64,000 nucleotides of DNA from assembly GCA_036675345.1 (NCBI GenBank), contig JAKFFE010000002.1:1-64000 (forward strand), in the 5' to 3' direction. The notes under the pieces were generated by a model. That model was not told the DNA's origin and searched no databases. It worked only from the letters and a program-made list of their open reading frames with translations. The position numbers and the translations under genes are program-made. This DNA comes from JALYOC01 sp036675345. Its GTDB lineage: Bacteria; Myxococcota; Myxococcia; Myxococcales; Myxococcaceae. Of this stretch, positions 1-6,708 are shown in pieces (position 1 is the first letter of the stretch; each line of letters begins with the position of its first letter).

Positions 1-223
1 TCTCTCCCTTGGCAACACGCCGACGGATGTCAGCGAGATCCCTGGACGACACCCTCGAAAAGCGGGGTCGGTCTTGGAATCGTTTCCTCACCGTGCGGAG
101 CACAGTCGATACCGATGCACCAAGAGCAGAACCCACGAGCCGGGTGGGCACACCTGCGAGAACCAGGAGGCAGACGTCCTCCTGCAGCTCCTCATCGATT
201 ATCCGCCACCTTCGCTTCGCCAC
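1..223 (-). CDS. Helix-turn-helix protein, N-terminal part, possible IS30-type transposase; cut by the window edge
   Basis: A minus-strand reading frame opens with GTG at 221-223 and runs without a stop off the left edge, giving about 74 residues. A GGAG ribosome site sits 5 bases before the GTG. Residues 15-40 (LLVLAGVPTRLVGSALGASVSTVL) look like a helix-turn-helix in which a loop glycine precedes the recognition helix, and residues 55-72 resemble the start of a second one. This two-HTH start is seen in IS30-type transposases, but the catalytic DDE part would lie outside the window, so a plain DNA-binding regulator is equally possible. The frame is arginine-rich and basic. The reading frame and its ribosome site are seen directly; the transposase idea is inference. 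Confidence 0.5.
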   Translation of the reverse strand, partial: MAKRRWRIIDEELQEDVCLLVLAGVPTRLVGSALGASVSTVLRTVRKRFQDRPRFSRVSSRDLADIRRRVAKGE

Positions 224-280
224 CGCGGCTCCAGGTCAGGAGCCGTCGAAGCGATGACCGGTTGAGCCCGCCCAGGCCGC

Positions 281-370
281 AACACAACGAAGTGCCCGGG
301 AGGGCACTCCGCTGCGAAAAAGCGCGCGGAAAATCGCAGCGCAGCGCCCTGTGGGGCACTCCGTTGTGTT
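281..370. repeat. Imperfect inverted repeat, 17-bp arms
   Basis: The arm at 281-297 and the reverse complement of 354-370 match at 16 of 17 bases (AACACAACG[A/G]AGTGCCC). The left arm also pairs locally with 302-308, so a short hairpin (291-308) is nested in the larger one. It lies between the end of the zinc-ribbon gene (position 393) and the start of the HTH gene (223), both on the minus strand. It could be a transcription terminator for the zinc-ribbon gene or the remains of a small mobile element. Confidence 0.6.
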
Positions 371-392
371 GGCCGGGGTGAACGCGCCCGGG

Positions 393-590
393 TCAGGCCT
401 CTGCCTTCGGGTAGGTCAGCTTCAAACCTTCATGGGTGACGGTGAGGGTGGGCTTGCCGAACCAGCCGCAGTGTCGGCACACCGCGTTCGGGCCGGCGGT
501 GGTGACCTTCACCGGCAGGTCCGCCGCGCACACCGGGCAGCCCTCGGGCACCGTGTACTCATTGCGCTCCATCTGGGCCTGGCTGGTCAT
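393..590 (-). CDS. Small zinc-ribbon protein
   Basis: The protein has 65 residues from the ATG at 588-590. Two CxxC knuckles, CPVC and CRHC, are separated by about 18 residues and form a typical four-cysteine zinc ribbon. The rest is a short beta-rich tail ending in KLTYPKAEA. An upstream in-frame ATG at 611 would add seven residues. No strong ribosome site distinguishes the two, so the start is uncertain. The protein has no catalytic motif; many such ribbons bind nucleic acid or a partner protein. I do not recognise a named family. The 17-bp inverted repeat at 281-370 follows it and may end its transcript. Confidence 0.6.
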   Translation of the reverse strand: MTSQAQMERNEYTVPEGCPVCAADLPVKVTTAGPNAVCRHCGWFGKPTLTVTHEGLKLTYPKAEA

Positions 591-745
591 GGATCTGAGG
601 TAACGCGGCATTCCGGGTGCGCAATGCGGAGGAGCCGGCGAATTCTTGCCGAGCAACCAGGCAGGCTCGGCGCCAGCGTTCCAAACGTGCCGGGCTCGCC
701 CTCCACCACCGCGCTCCACCTGGTCTTGGCGCGCACCGCTGCTCC

Positions 746-1651
746 TCAGCGCTCGAACACGAACGGCAAGGTGATCCGGCTCGGGGCCTTGCGCTTGGCG
801 AACTTCAGCTTCCTTGCCGCACCGGTCAGCGCCTTGAGCAGCAGCTTCCGTTCCGGCTCTGCCTCGGTCGGGACCCGGGTGGTGTCGGAGAGCACGCCCA
901 CGCTCTTCACCGCACCGTCGGCGGCGACGCGCAGGTTGAGGCTGAGCATTCCGGCTACCGGAAGCCCGCGCTGGAGCAGCGGCTGGATCGCCTCCAGCAG
1001 CTCCTGATCGATCCTCCGCTGCAGCTCATCCCTCCGCACCGGTCCTTCGATGAACGGGCGCGGTTGGACGAACCAGCCGTGGACCACCAGCCGGCCATGC
1101 CGGGGCTCCAGCACTCCCTCCACCCTCCGGACCCCGTGGGGGATGCGGGGATCGAACGCCACCAGCCGGTTGAAGCGGGGCTCCACCGCCTCCAGCAGCT
1201 CGTTCTCCTCCACTCCGCGGGTGGACTCGAAGCCGCGCCAGTAGTCCAGCACCTCGTCGCGGACCAGCAGCGTCTCTCCGCCCCGGAAGCGCCGGGCGTT
1301 GGGGGTGAGCGAGAACACGAACGCCCACTGACCGTGGGGGAGATCCCCGTGCAGTTCCTGCCGGCAGCCCTCCACGTACAGACTCAGCCAGGGCGGCGAG
1401 ACGTCGTGGCAGCCCAGCACCCGCCGCCCCCACCACACCAGCCGCTGGTGGAACGCGTCGTAGGTGCGCTTGGGGAAGTACAGCCAGGCCGGGGTGCGCA
1501 GCGCGGTGTACTGCCCGGGGATGTGCCAGAAGTCCCAGACGAAGCGGCCCGCATCGGCGGTGCGGGGATCCGCGAAGCGCTGGTCGAAATGTTCGCGCAG
1601 CGCGGTGGCCTGGGGAGCAAAGCGATCGGTGATCATCAAGGAGCGACGCAT
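746..1651 (-). CDS. 2-oxoglutarate/Fe(II) oxygenase-like protein fused to an AgmX/PglI-type C-terminal domain
   Basis: The protein has 301 residues. Residues 95-180 carry the double-stranded beta-helix iron triad of the 2OG-Fe(II) dioxygenases: His101 and Asp103 in ELHGD, and His172 in IPHGVRR, with a following Arg that could hold 2-oxoglutarate. FRGGETLLV between them is the usual strand before the second motif. From about residue 214 the sequence changes to a TonB/AgmX-like fold: an LSLNLRVAADGAVKSV core ending in a hydrophobic LPFVFER strand, the domain known as AgmX/PglI C-terminal in myxobacteria. The oxygenase part should hydroxylate a protein or small molecule; the substrate is unknown. 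The C-terminal part may anchor it to a protein partner. The domain assignments come from motifs. The fusion is unusual. Confidence 0.7.
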   Translation of the reverse strand: MRRSLMITDRFAPQATALREHFDQRFADPRTADAGRFVWDFWHIPGQYTALRTPAWLYFPKRTYDAFHQRLVWWGRRVLGCHDVSPPWLSLYVEGCRQELHGDLPHGQWAFVFSLTPNARRFRGGETLLVRDEVLDYWRGFESTRGVEENELLEAVEPRFNRLVAFDPRIPHGVRRVEGVLEPRHGRLVVHGWFVQPRPFIEGPVRRDELQRRIDQELLEAIQPLLQRGLPVAGMLSLNLRVAADGAVKSVGVLSDTTRVPTEAEPERKLLLKALTGAARKLKFAKRKAPSRITLPFVFER

Positions 1652-1702
1652 CAGCTCAACCTAGACGAAGTGCCGCCGGCCTGAGATAGGTTGCGCGCCC
1701 CT

Positions 1703-2476
1703 ATGCCACCCGGCATCACCACCGCGCTCGCCTCCGCCGCCATCGTCCTCGGCGCCATCCTCGGCGCCGCCATCCCCGTCTACTCCGGGCCCAAGCGGCT
1801 GGTGACCTTCCTGGCCTTCGCCGCCGGGGTGATGTTCGGGGCCGCCTTCTTCCACATGCTTCCGGAGGCGGCGCACAGCGGCGGCTACTCCACCCTCAGC
1901 TGGGTGCCGGCCGGCTTCCTGCTGATGTTCCTGCTCGAGCGCTACGTGCTGGTGCACGTCTGCGAGGAGCCGCCGGACTGCCAGGAGCACAGCCACGGAC
2001 GCACCATCGGGGTGGCGGCGTTCATCGGCCTGGCGGTGCACACCCTCTTCGACGGGGTGGCGCTGGGCTCGGCCAGCGAGGAGGGGGTGGGGCTGACCGC
2101 GTTCGTGGCCATCGCCTCCCACAAGGTCCCTTCCTCACTTTCGCTGGCCTCGATCCTCCTCCACGAGGGCCGCAGCAAGAAGACCGTGTTCGGGATGGCC
2201 GCCGCCTATGGGCTGATGGTCCCGCTGGGCGCGGTGCTGTACTTCGGGTTTGCCCGGGTGGTCCCTTTGGAGGGCTTTGCCCCCGCGGCGCTGGCCTTCT
2301 CCGCCGGCACCTTCCTGTACGTCGCCGTCTCCGACCTGCTCCCCAACGTGAACCGCCACGGGGGCAATGGCGGCCGGTTCGGCAACATCCTCAGCCTGGC
2401 GCTGGGCCTGCTGGTGATGCTGGGGCTGACCCTGGTCACCGGCGATCACAGCCACGGCGGGCCTGGCACCCCGTAG
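1703..2476 (+). CDS. ZIP family divalent metal transporter
   Basis: A 257-residue polytopic membrane protein of the usual bacterial ZIP length. About eight hydrophobic segments are visible. Conserved ZIP polar motifs lie within helices: FFHMLPE in the second, HTLFDG in the fourth and SHKVP in the fifth, where most family members have HExP; here the Glu is replaced by Lys. A His-rich loop (CQEHSHGR) lies between TM3 and TM4, as in zinc transporters. It should move Zn2+ or a similar ion into the cytosol across the inner membrane. I chose the ATG at 1703; a TTG at 1691 is too close to the AGATAGG ribosome site. The methyltransferase follows after 7 bases. Confidence 0.8.
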   Translation: MPPGITTALASAAIVLGAILGAAIPVYSGPKRLVTFLAFAAGVMFGAAFFHMLPEAAHSGGYSTLSWVPAGFLLMFLLERYVLVHVCEEPPDCQEHSHGRTIGVAAFIGLAVHTLFDGVALGSASEEGVGLTAFVAIASHKVPSSLSLASILLHEGRSKKTVFGMAAAYGLMVPLGAVLYFGFARVVPLEGFAPAALAFSAGTFLYVAVSDLLPNVNRHGGNGGRFGNILSLALGLLVMLGLTLVTGDHSHGGPGTP

Positions 2477-2483
2477 AGACGGC

Positions 2484-3266
2484 ATGAAGCGCTATCAAGA
2501 CTGGTACGCCCACCCCGAGTACTACGAGGCCATCTTCGGCCCCGACTCGGCCAAGGAGATGGACTTCCTGCAGGAGGTGAACCGGCGCTACGGGAACGGC
2601 GGCAAGTCCTGGCTGGAGCCGGCGTGCGGGGCAGGGCGGCTTTTGGAGGAGGGCGCGAGGCGGGGGTTGAACCTGGTCGGCTACGACCTCTCCGAGCCGA
2701 TGCTGGAGCACGCGCGGGCCCGGCTGGACCCGGCACTGCGGCGGCGGGTGAAGGTCCATCCGGGGCGGATGGAGGATTTCGCGCCCCCGGCGCTGGTGGG
2801 GAAGATCGACCTGGCGTTCTCGCTGGTCTCCACCTTCCGCTACCTGGACACCCACCCGGCGGCGGTGGCCCACCTGCACTCGGTGCGCAAGCTGCTCAAG
2901 GACGACGGCCGGTTCGTGCTCGGCTTCCACCTCACCGACTACACCCGCGACTTCATCGAGCACGAGCGCTGGGTGGGGGAGGTCAACGGCCGCAAGGTGG
3001 TGTGCAACACCCGGGAGTGGCCGCCGGACTCCAAGCGGCGCCGTTCGCGGATGCGCAACCGGCTGCGGGTCACCGGCAAGGGCGACGACTTCCAGATCGA
3101 GACCGACTGGCACTTCCGGACCTACGACACCGGCCAGGTGCTGACCCTGATCATGGACGGCGGCTTTCAGCTGGAGGCCCTGTTCGACTTCGACTACCTG
3201 ATCGACCAGCCCTCGCACCTCGGCACCGACCGGCTGGACTGGGTGATGGTGCTGGCCCCGCTGTAG
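2484..3266 (+). CDS. Class I SAM-dependent methyltransferase
   Basis: The protein has 260 residues. Motif I (LEPACGAGR, residues 44-52) is a good SAM-binding loop, followed by an acidic end of strand 2 in VGYDLSEPML. A post-I region includes a GRMEDF turn and a hydrophobic strand, AFSLVSTFRYL. The C-terminal half carries beta strands typical of the small-molecule methyltransferases (Methyltransf_25-like). The substrate cannot be read from the sequence. It starts 7 bases after the ZIP gene on the same strand, so the two are probably cotranscribed, although no functional link is evident. Confidence 0.8.
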   Translation: MKRYQDWYAHPEYYEAIFGPDSAKEMDFLQEVNRRYGNGGKSWLEPACGAGRLLEEGARRGLNLVGYDLSEPMLEHARARLDPALRRRVKVHPGRMEDFAPPALVGKIDLAFSLVSTFRYLDTHPAAVAHLHSVRKLLKDDGRFVLGFHLTDYTRDFIEHERWVGEVNGRKVVCNTREWPPDSKRRRSRMRNRLRVTGKGDDFQIETDWHFRTYDTGQVLTLIMDGGFQLEALFDFDYLIDQPSHLGTDRLDWVMVLAPL

Positions 3267-3349
3267 CCGGCAACCAGCCGCCGAACAGCGCGACCGGTCT
3301 CCACCTGGAAGTTCAGCCGCGGGGAGCGGGCGCAGGCGACAATGGCACC

Positions 3350-4060
3350 ATGTCCGGAAAGACTTCCTTGCTGGCCCAGGCGGCGGGTCTCCTCTTCGCG
3401 CTGGTCACCGCGGCCCATCTGGTCAGCCACCTGCTGGACTCCCCGGGCTGGAGTTCAAACACCCAGCCGCTGCTGATCCCGCCCGTCGCGCTCTGGCTCT
3501 TCGCCTCCACCCGCGCGCCTCGCCCCCTGGGGATTCGGCTGGCCCTCTTCGCGCTGGGGTTCTCGTGGCTGGGAGACACCGCCCCGCGCTTCCTGACCGG
3601 CAGCGCCGCCTTCCTGGGGATGGTCGGGTTCTTCCTGGTGGCCCAGGGGTTCTATGCGGTCGCCTTCTTCCCGTACCGCGCGCGGGCCATCCTCCGCCGT
3701 CCGCTGTGGCTGGCTCCGTACCTCGCGCTGGGAGTGGGGCTGGTGCTGCTCTGCGCGCCGCGGGCCGGACCGCTGCTGCCGCTGATCGCGATCTACGCCA
3801 CCGCCATCGTCTGCATGGCGGTGCTGGCCACCGGGTTGGGCTGGGCCGGCGCGGTGGGCGGGGCGCTGTTCGTCCTCTCCGACAGCCTGATCGCCCTGCG
3901 CGCCTTCACCGACCACCTGCTCCCGCTGCACGGCTTCTGGGTGATGCTGACCTACGTGGTTGCCCAGCTGCTGCTCATCTTTGGCGTCTACCAGGCGGCG
4001 CCGATCTCGCGCCCGGAGCCGGCGCCAAGGCTGAGCGTCGCCGGAGAGGGCGCGCCCTAG
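3350..4060 (+). CDS. YhhN family protein, probable lysoplasmalogenase
   Basis: The protein has 236 residues with seven to eight hydrophobic helices, the size and pattern of the YhhN/TMEM86 family, whose characterised members cleave the vinyl-ether bond of lysoplasmalogens. Conserved family residues appear as SWLGDTAPRF near residue 75, HGFWVMLTYV near the C-terminus, and a ALFVLSDSLIA helix with the family Asp. Myxobacteria make plasmalogens, so a breakdown enzyme makes sense, but the activity is inferred from family. The start is the first ATG that begins a hydrophobic N-terminus; its ribosome site is weak. The stop TAG overlaps the stop of the convergent Omp gene on CTAG (4057-4060), just after a GGGCGCGCCC palindrome. 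Confidence 0.75.
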   Translation: MSGKTSLLAQAAGLLFALVTAAHLVSHLLDSPGWSSNTQPLLIPPVALWLFASTRAPRPLGIRLALFALGFSWLGDTAPRFLTGSAAFLGMVGFFLVAQGFYAVAFFPYRARAILRRPLWLAPYLALGVGLVLLCAPRAGPLLPLIAIYATAIVCMAVLATGLGWAGAVGGALFVLSDSLIALRAFTDHLLPLHGFWVMLTYVVAQLLLIFGVYQAAPISRPEPAPRLSVAGEGAP

Positions 4061-5406
4061 AAGCTGCTGCCCATCTCCAAGTAGAAGCCGGTGCTGGGCT
4101 CGGTGAGGCCCACCCCGTAGTCCACCCGGATCACCATCACCTGATTCCACACCACCCGAAGGCCGCCTCCGGCCGAGGCCTTCAGCCCGCCGCCCTCGGA
4201 GAAGGAGAGATCGCTCCACACCCGGCCAGCGTCGGCAAAGCACACCCCCCCGAAGTCGAAGCGCTGACCCAGAGGGTGGACCTCCAGCGGCAGCCAGCGC
4301 AGCTCGGCGGTGGCCAGGACCTTCACCGGACCCTGGTAGCGGTTGCGCAGGATCCCGCGGCCGGAGCTGGTCCCGCCCAGGCCCTCCCGGGAGTCCAGGC
4401 CTCCGAAGCGCGACAGCATCGTCACCGGCACCTCGCCCCCGCTGACATCCGCCAGGCCGCGCAGGGCGGCGACCAGTCGGGTCTGGGGACCTCCCACCGG
4501 AAGCCAGGCGCGTGCGTGGAGGGTGGCGCCCCAGTAGTCGAACTCGCTGCCCAGGACCCGGGAGGCGCCGCGCACCGCCAGCTCGTGGAACATCCCTGCG
4601 CTGGGCACCGCCTCCGGCTCGCGGGTGTCGTACTGGATGCCGGCGGTGAGCTCGGAGGTGCGCTGGGACTGCAGCCCGGGCTGGGTTCCGTCCAGCCCGG
4701 CCACCCGCCCGGCCAGCGCGTCCTGGACCAGCTGCGAGTCCTGGGTCTGGCCCAGCTCCCCGGCGTCGTAGTGCAGGCGGACGCTCTCCAGTCTCAGCCG
4801 GTAGCCGAGGAACAGTTGCCAGGCATCCCCCAGCGGGCGGCGCAGGTTGAGGTGGAGGCGCGGCAGCCCGAAGAGGTCGTACTGGTAGTAGCGCAGCCCG
4901 CGAAAGCCGGGGTTGGTGCCGCACACGTCCGGGTTCGTCGCCAGCCCGGCGCGGTCCTCGCACTGGTCGGAGGTGCGATCGTAGGCGCTGGCGTTGCCCA
5001 GGCCATACCAGGGGTTGAAGCGGTGCCGGCTGACCTGGACCTCCGCGCCCACCCGCCACTTCGTGCCTAGCGCGCGGGGGAAATCCACCGCCAGGCTGTG
5101 GTTGAAGATGTCCGCGGTGGTCGCCCAGTACATCAAGGTGATCGACGCCCGCCATGGACGCCACGTCCCGTCCGCGCGGTCCACCGCCACCACCTGCGCG
5201 CCGTAGCCCACGCCGGTGTCGGTGTTGAAGTTGATCAGCGGCAGACCCTGCACCACCCAACCGGTGGGACGCGCTGCCTCGGTCGGAACCGCTGCTCCCG
5301 TCCCGGCCGATCCCGGGGGTGCTCCGCCCTCCTCACTGGCGGAGGCGCCCATCGAGCAACACAGGGCGGCAGCTGCGATCCAGGTCCAGCGGTAGGGGCG
5401 TGGCAT
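4057..5406 (-). CDS. Omp85/BamA-type surface antigen, outer-membrane beta barrel
   Basis: A precursor of 449 residues beginning with a signal peptide (MPRPYRWTWIAAAALCCSM, cleaved near ASA). The mature part is a run of amphipathic strands with the 'bacterial surface antigen' features: GVGYGAQVV near the N-terminus, a GGLDSREGLGG segment, RGILRNRYQG, then FDFGGVCFADAGRVW, ending in a typical outer-membrane C-terminal strand STGFYLEMGSSF with terminal Phe. No POTRA repeats are obvious before the barrel, so it resembles the short patatin-associated or stand-alone D15 barrels rather than BamA itself. It may insert or export a substrate across the outer membrane; the partner is unknown. An upstream ATG at 5448 would precede the signal peptide and overlap the 39-bp repeat, so I rejected it. 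Confidence 0.75.
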   Translation of the reverse strand: MPRPYRWTWIAAAALCCSMGASASEEGGAPPGSAGTGAAVPTEAARPTGWVVQGLPLINFNTDTGVGYGAQVVAVDRADGTWRPWRASITLMYWATTADIFNHSLAVDFPRALGTKWRVGAEVQVSRHRFNPWYGLGNASAYDRTSDQCEDRAGLATNPDVCGTNPGFRGLRYYQYDLFGLPRLHLNLRRPLGDAWQLFLGYRLRLESVRLHYDAGELGQTQDSQLVQDALAGRVAGLDGTQPGLQSQRTSELTAGIQYDTREPEAVPSAGMFHELAVRGASRVLGSEFDYWGATLHARAWLPVGGPQTRLVAALRGLADVSGGEVPVTMLSRFGGLDSREGLGGTSSGRGILRNRYQGPVKVLATAELRWLPLEVHPLGQRFDFGGVCFADAGRVWSDLSFSEGGGLKASAGGGLRVVWNQVMVIRVDYGVGLTEPSTGFYLEMGSSF

Positions 5407-5422
5407 CGTCCCTGTCTTGTAG

Positions 5423-5461
5423 CAGACGCCTGTTCTGCAGCCCTCCATGCATCCGGCGGTG
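5423..5461. repeat. 39-bp direct repeat, copy 1 (Omp side)
   Basis: This copy matches the one at 5903-5941 at 35 of 39 bases, exactly 480 bases away. The last 18 bases (TCCATGCATCCGGCGGTG) are identical in both and contain the palindrome ATGCAT. This copy lies in the leader of the minus-strand outer-membrane gene. Confidence 0.8.
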
Positions 5462-5659
5462 CCCCGAGCTCGGGACCACGGACAATGGATCGGCGTTCGC
5501 GGTCAGTCCTGAAAGCCCATCGGGAGGGAGGCGCTGCCTGCACGGGGTTCCCCTGATCCAAGCGAGAAACCCGTGGGATCGAAGCGAAAATTGCTCCTTT
5601 TAACTAGGTCTGCGGAGGCGCATTCACGGTGGGCAAGGCAAACGAACCAGTCTTCGCTC

Positions 5660-5683
5660 CGCACCGGTAGGTCTTCCGGTGCG
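5660..5683 (+). promoter_or_regulatory. Leader hairpin in front of the CsbD gene
   Basis: CGCACCGG at 5660-5667 pairs perfectly with CCGGTGCG at 5676-5683 around an 8-base loop. It ends about 10 bases before the AAAGGA ribosome site of the CsbD gene and lies within its probable 5' leader. It could steady the transcript or gate the ribosome site. Confidence 0.5.
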
Positions 5684-5703
5684 CGGTGGAGCAAAGGAAC
5701 ACG

Positions 5704-5898
5704 ATGAATCAGGATCAAGCCAAGGGTGTGTGGGATCTGTTCAAGGGCAAGGCCAAGCGCGTCTGGGGCGAGCTGACCGACGATGACTTCATGAAGGCAG
5801 AGGGGTCCGTGGACATGCTGTACGCCGTGATCGAGAAGCGGTTCGGCGACAGCAAGGAAGCGATCAAGGCGAAGCTGGACAAGATGAACCTTCCGTAG
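5704..5898 (+). CDS. CsbD family stress protein
   Basis: The protein has 64 residues. It carries the CsbD pattern: an N-terminal MNQDQAKGVWDLFKGKAK helix, a WGELTDDDFMKAEG turn and a second amphipathic helix rich in Lys and Glu. It is small and highly charged, as in the general-stress proteins found in Bacillus and many proteobacteria. The molecular function is unknown. I start at the ATG at 5704 with an AAAGGA site 6 bases upstream; a GTG at 5686 is less likely. It is monocistronic. The region before it is relatively AT-rich for this DNA (AAAATTGCTCCTTTTAACTA near 5586-5605), a likely promoter, and a 39-bp direct repeat brackets the gene. Confidence 0.8.
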   Translation: MNQDQAKGVWDLFKGKAKRVWGELTDDDFMKAEGSVDMLYAVIEKRFGDSKEAIKAKLDKMNLP

Positions 5899-5902
5899 GT
5901 TC

Positions 5903-5941
5903 CAGACGCCTGCTCGGCCGCCTTCCATGCATCCGGCGGTG
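5903..5941. repeat. 39-bp direct repeat, copy 2 (isochorismatase side)
   Basis: Second copy of the repeat at 5423-5461 (35 of 39 identical). It begins just after the CsbD stop codon and ends 29 bases before the isochorismatase-like start, so it sits where a promoter or operator for that gene would be. Confidence 0.8.
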
Positions 5942-5970
5942 GGCGCGCGCCCGATGGCTAGTTTCTCGGC

Positions 5971-6609
5971 ATGGCGAACAATGATCTTCACGGCAGCGTC
6001 CCGGATACCCACCCGGTGGCGCTGCTGTTGATCGACGTGATCAACCCGATGGCGTTCCCGGAGGCGGACCTGTTGCTGCGCGCCGCGGTGCCGGCGGCCA
6101 GTCGGATCGCCGCCCTCAAGCGACGGGCGCGCCAGGCGGGAGTGCCGGTGGTCTACGTCAACGACAACTTCGGCAAGTGGCGCAGCGACTTCCTGCAGGT
6201 GGTGGAGGAGGCCACCTGCGCGGACAGCAAGGGCCGGCCAGTTGCCCAGTTGCTACGGCCGGAGCCGGAGGACTACTTCGTGCTCAAGCCCAAGCACTCC
6301 GGCTTCTTCTCCACCACCCTGGAGCTGCTGCTGCACAAGCTGGGCGCCCAGCAGCTGGTGCTGGCCGGCTTTGCCACCAACATCTGCGTGCTGTTCACCG
6401 CCAACGACGCGTACATGCGCGACCTGTCCCTGGTGGTGCCTGCCGACACCTGTGCCGCGAACACCGAGCACGATCACACCCACGCGCTGCACACCCTTCG
6501 CACCCTCCTCAAGGCGCAGACCCCCGCCTCGGATCAGCTGCGGTTCACGCCCACCGGCGTGGAGGTCCGCTCCCGGGCGGAGCCCGCCGCCACTCCACCT
6601 GCTCGGTGA
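5971..6609 (+). CDS. Isochorismatase-like cysteine hydrolase
   Basis: The protein has 212 residues and the complete family catalytic triad: Asp22 in LLLIDVINP, Lys106 in VLKPKHSGF, and nucleophile Cys139 in GFATNICV, with the cis-peptide region AGFATN before it. Members of this fold hydrolyse isochorismate, nicotinamide, ureas or N-carbamoyl compounds; this sequence does not decide which. The Asn before Ile-Cys and the Ala-Asn-Thr-Glu-His segment near residue 165 are usual for small-amide hydrolases. It is a single gene, probably cytosolic. Its promoter region contains the second 39-bp repeat. Confidence 0.8.
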   Translation: MANNDLHGSVPDTHPVALLLIDVINPMAFPEADLLLRAAVPAASRIAALKRRARQAGVPVVYVNDNFGKWRSDFLQVVEEATCADSKGRPVAQLLRPEPEDYFVLKPKHSGFFSTTLELLLHKLGAQQLVLAGFATNICVLFTANDAYMRDLSLVVPADTCAANTEHDHTHALHTLRTLLKAQTPASDQLRFTPTGVEVRSRAEPAATPPAR

Positions 6610-6708
6610 AGGCTCCCTCTCACGCGCAGCCTCTGGACCCACCCCGGGTCGGCCCGCGGGAGCAAGCTGTCCCCGGAGGCGAGGCTGGGTGAGTTCCGCC
6701 GCCCAGCG

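Noticed and set aside
3455..5260. A minus-strand frame of about 600 residues across the YhhN and Omp genes
   Set aside because: The same region contains the YhhN gene (plus) and the Omp gene (minus, another frame). The long frame is Arg/Gly/Pro low-complexity.
5503..6012. Minus-strand frame of about 170 residues antisense to csbD
   Set aside because: It runs through the csbD gene, the hairpin and the repeat, and has no ribosome site or family match.
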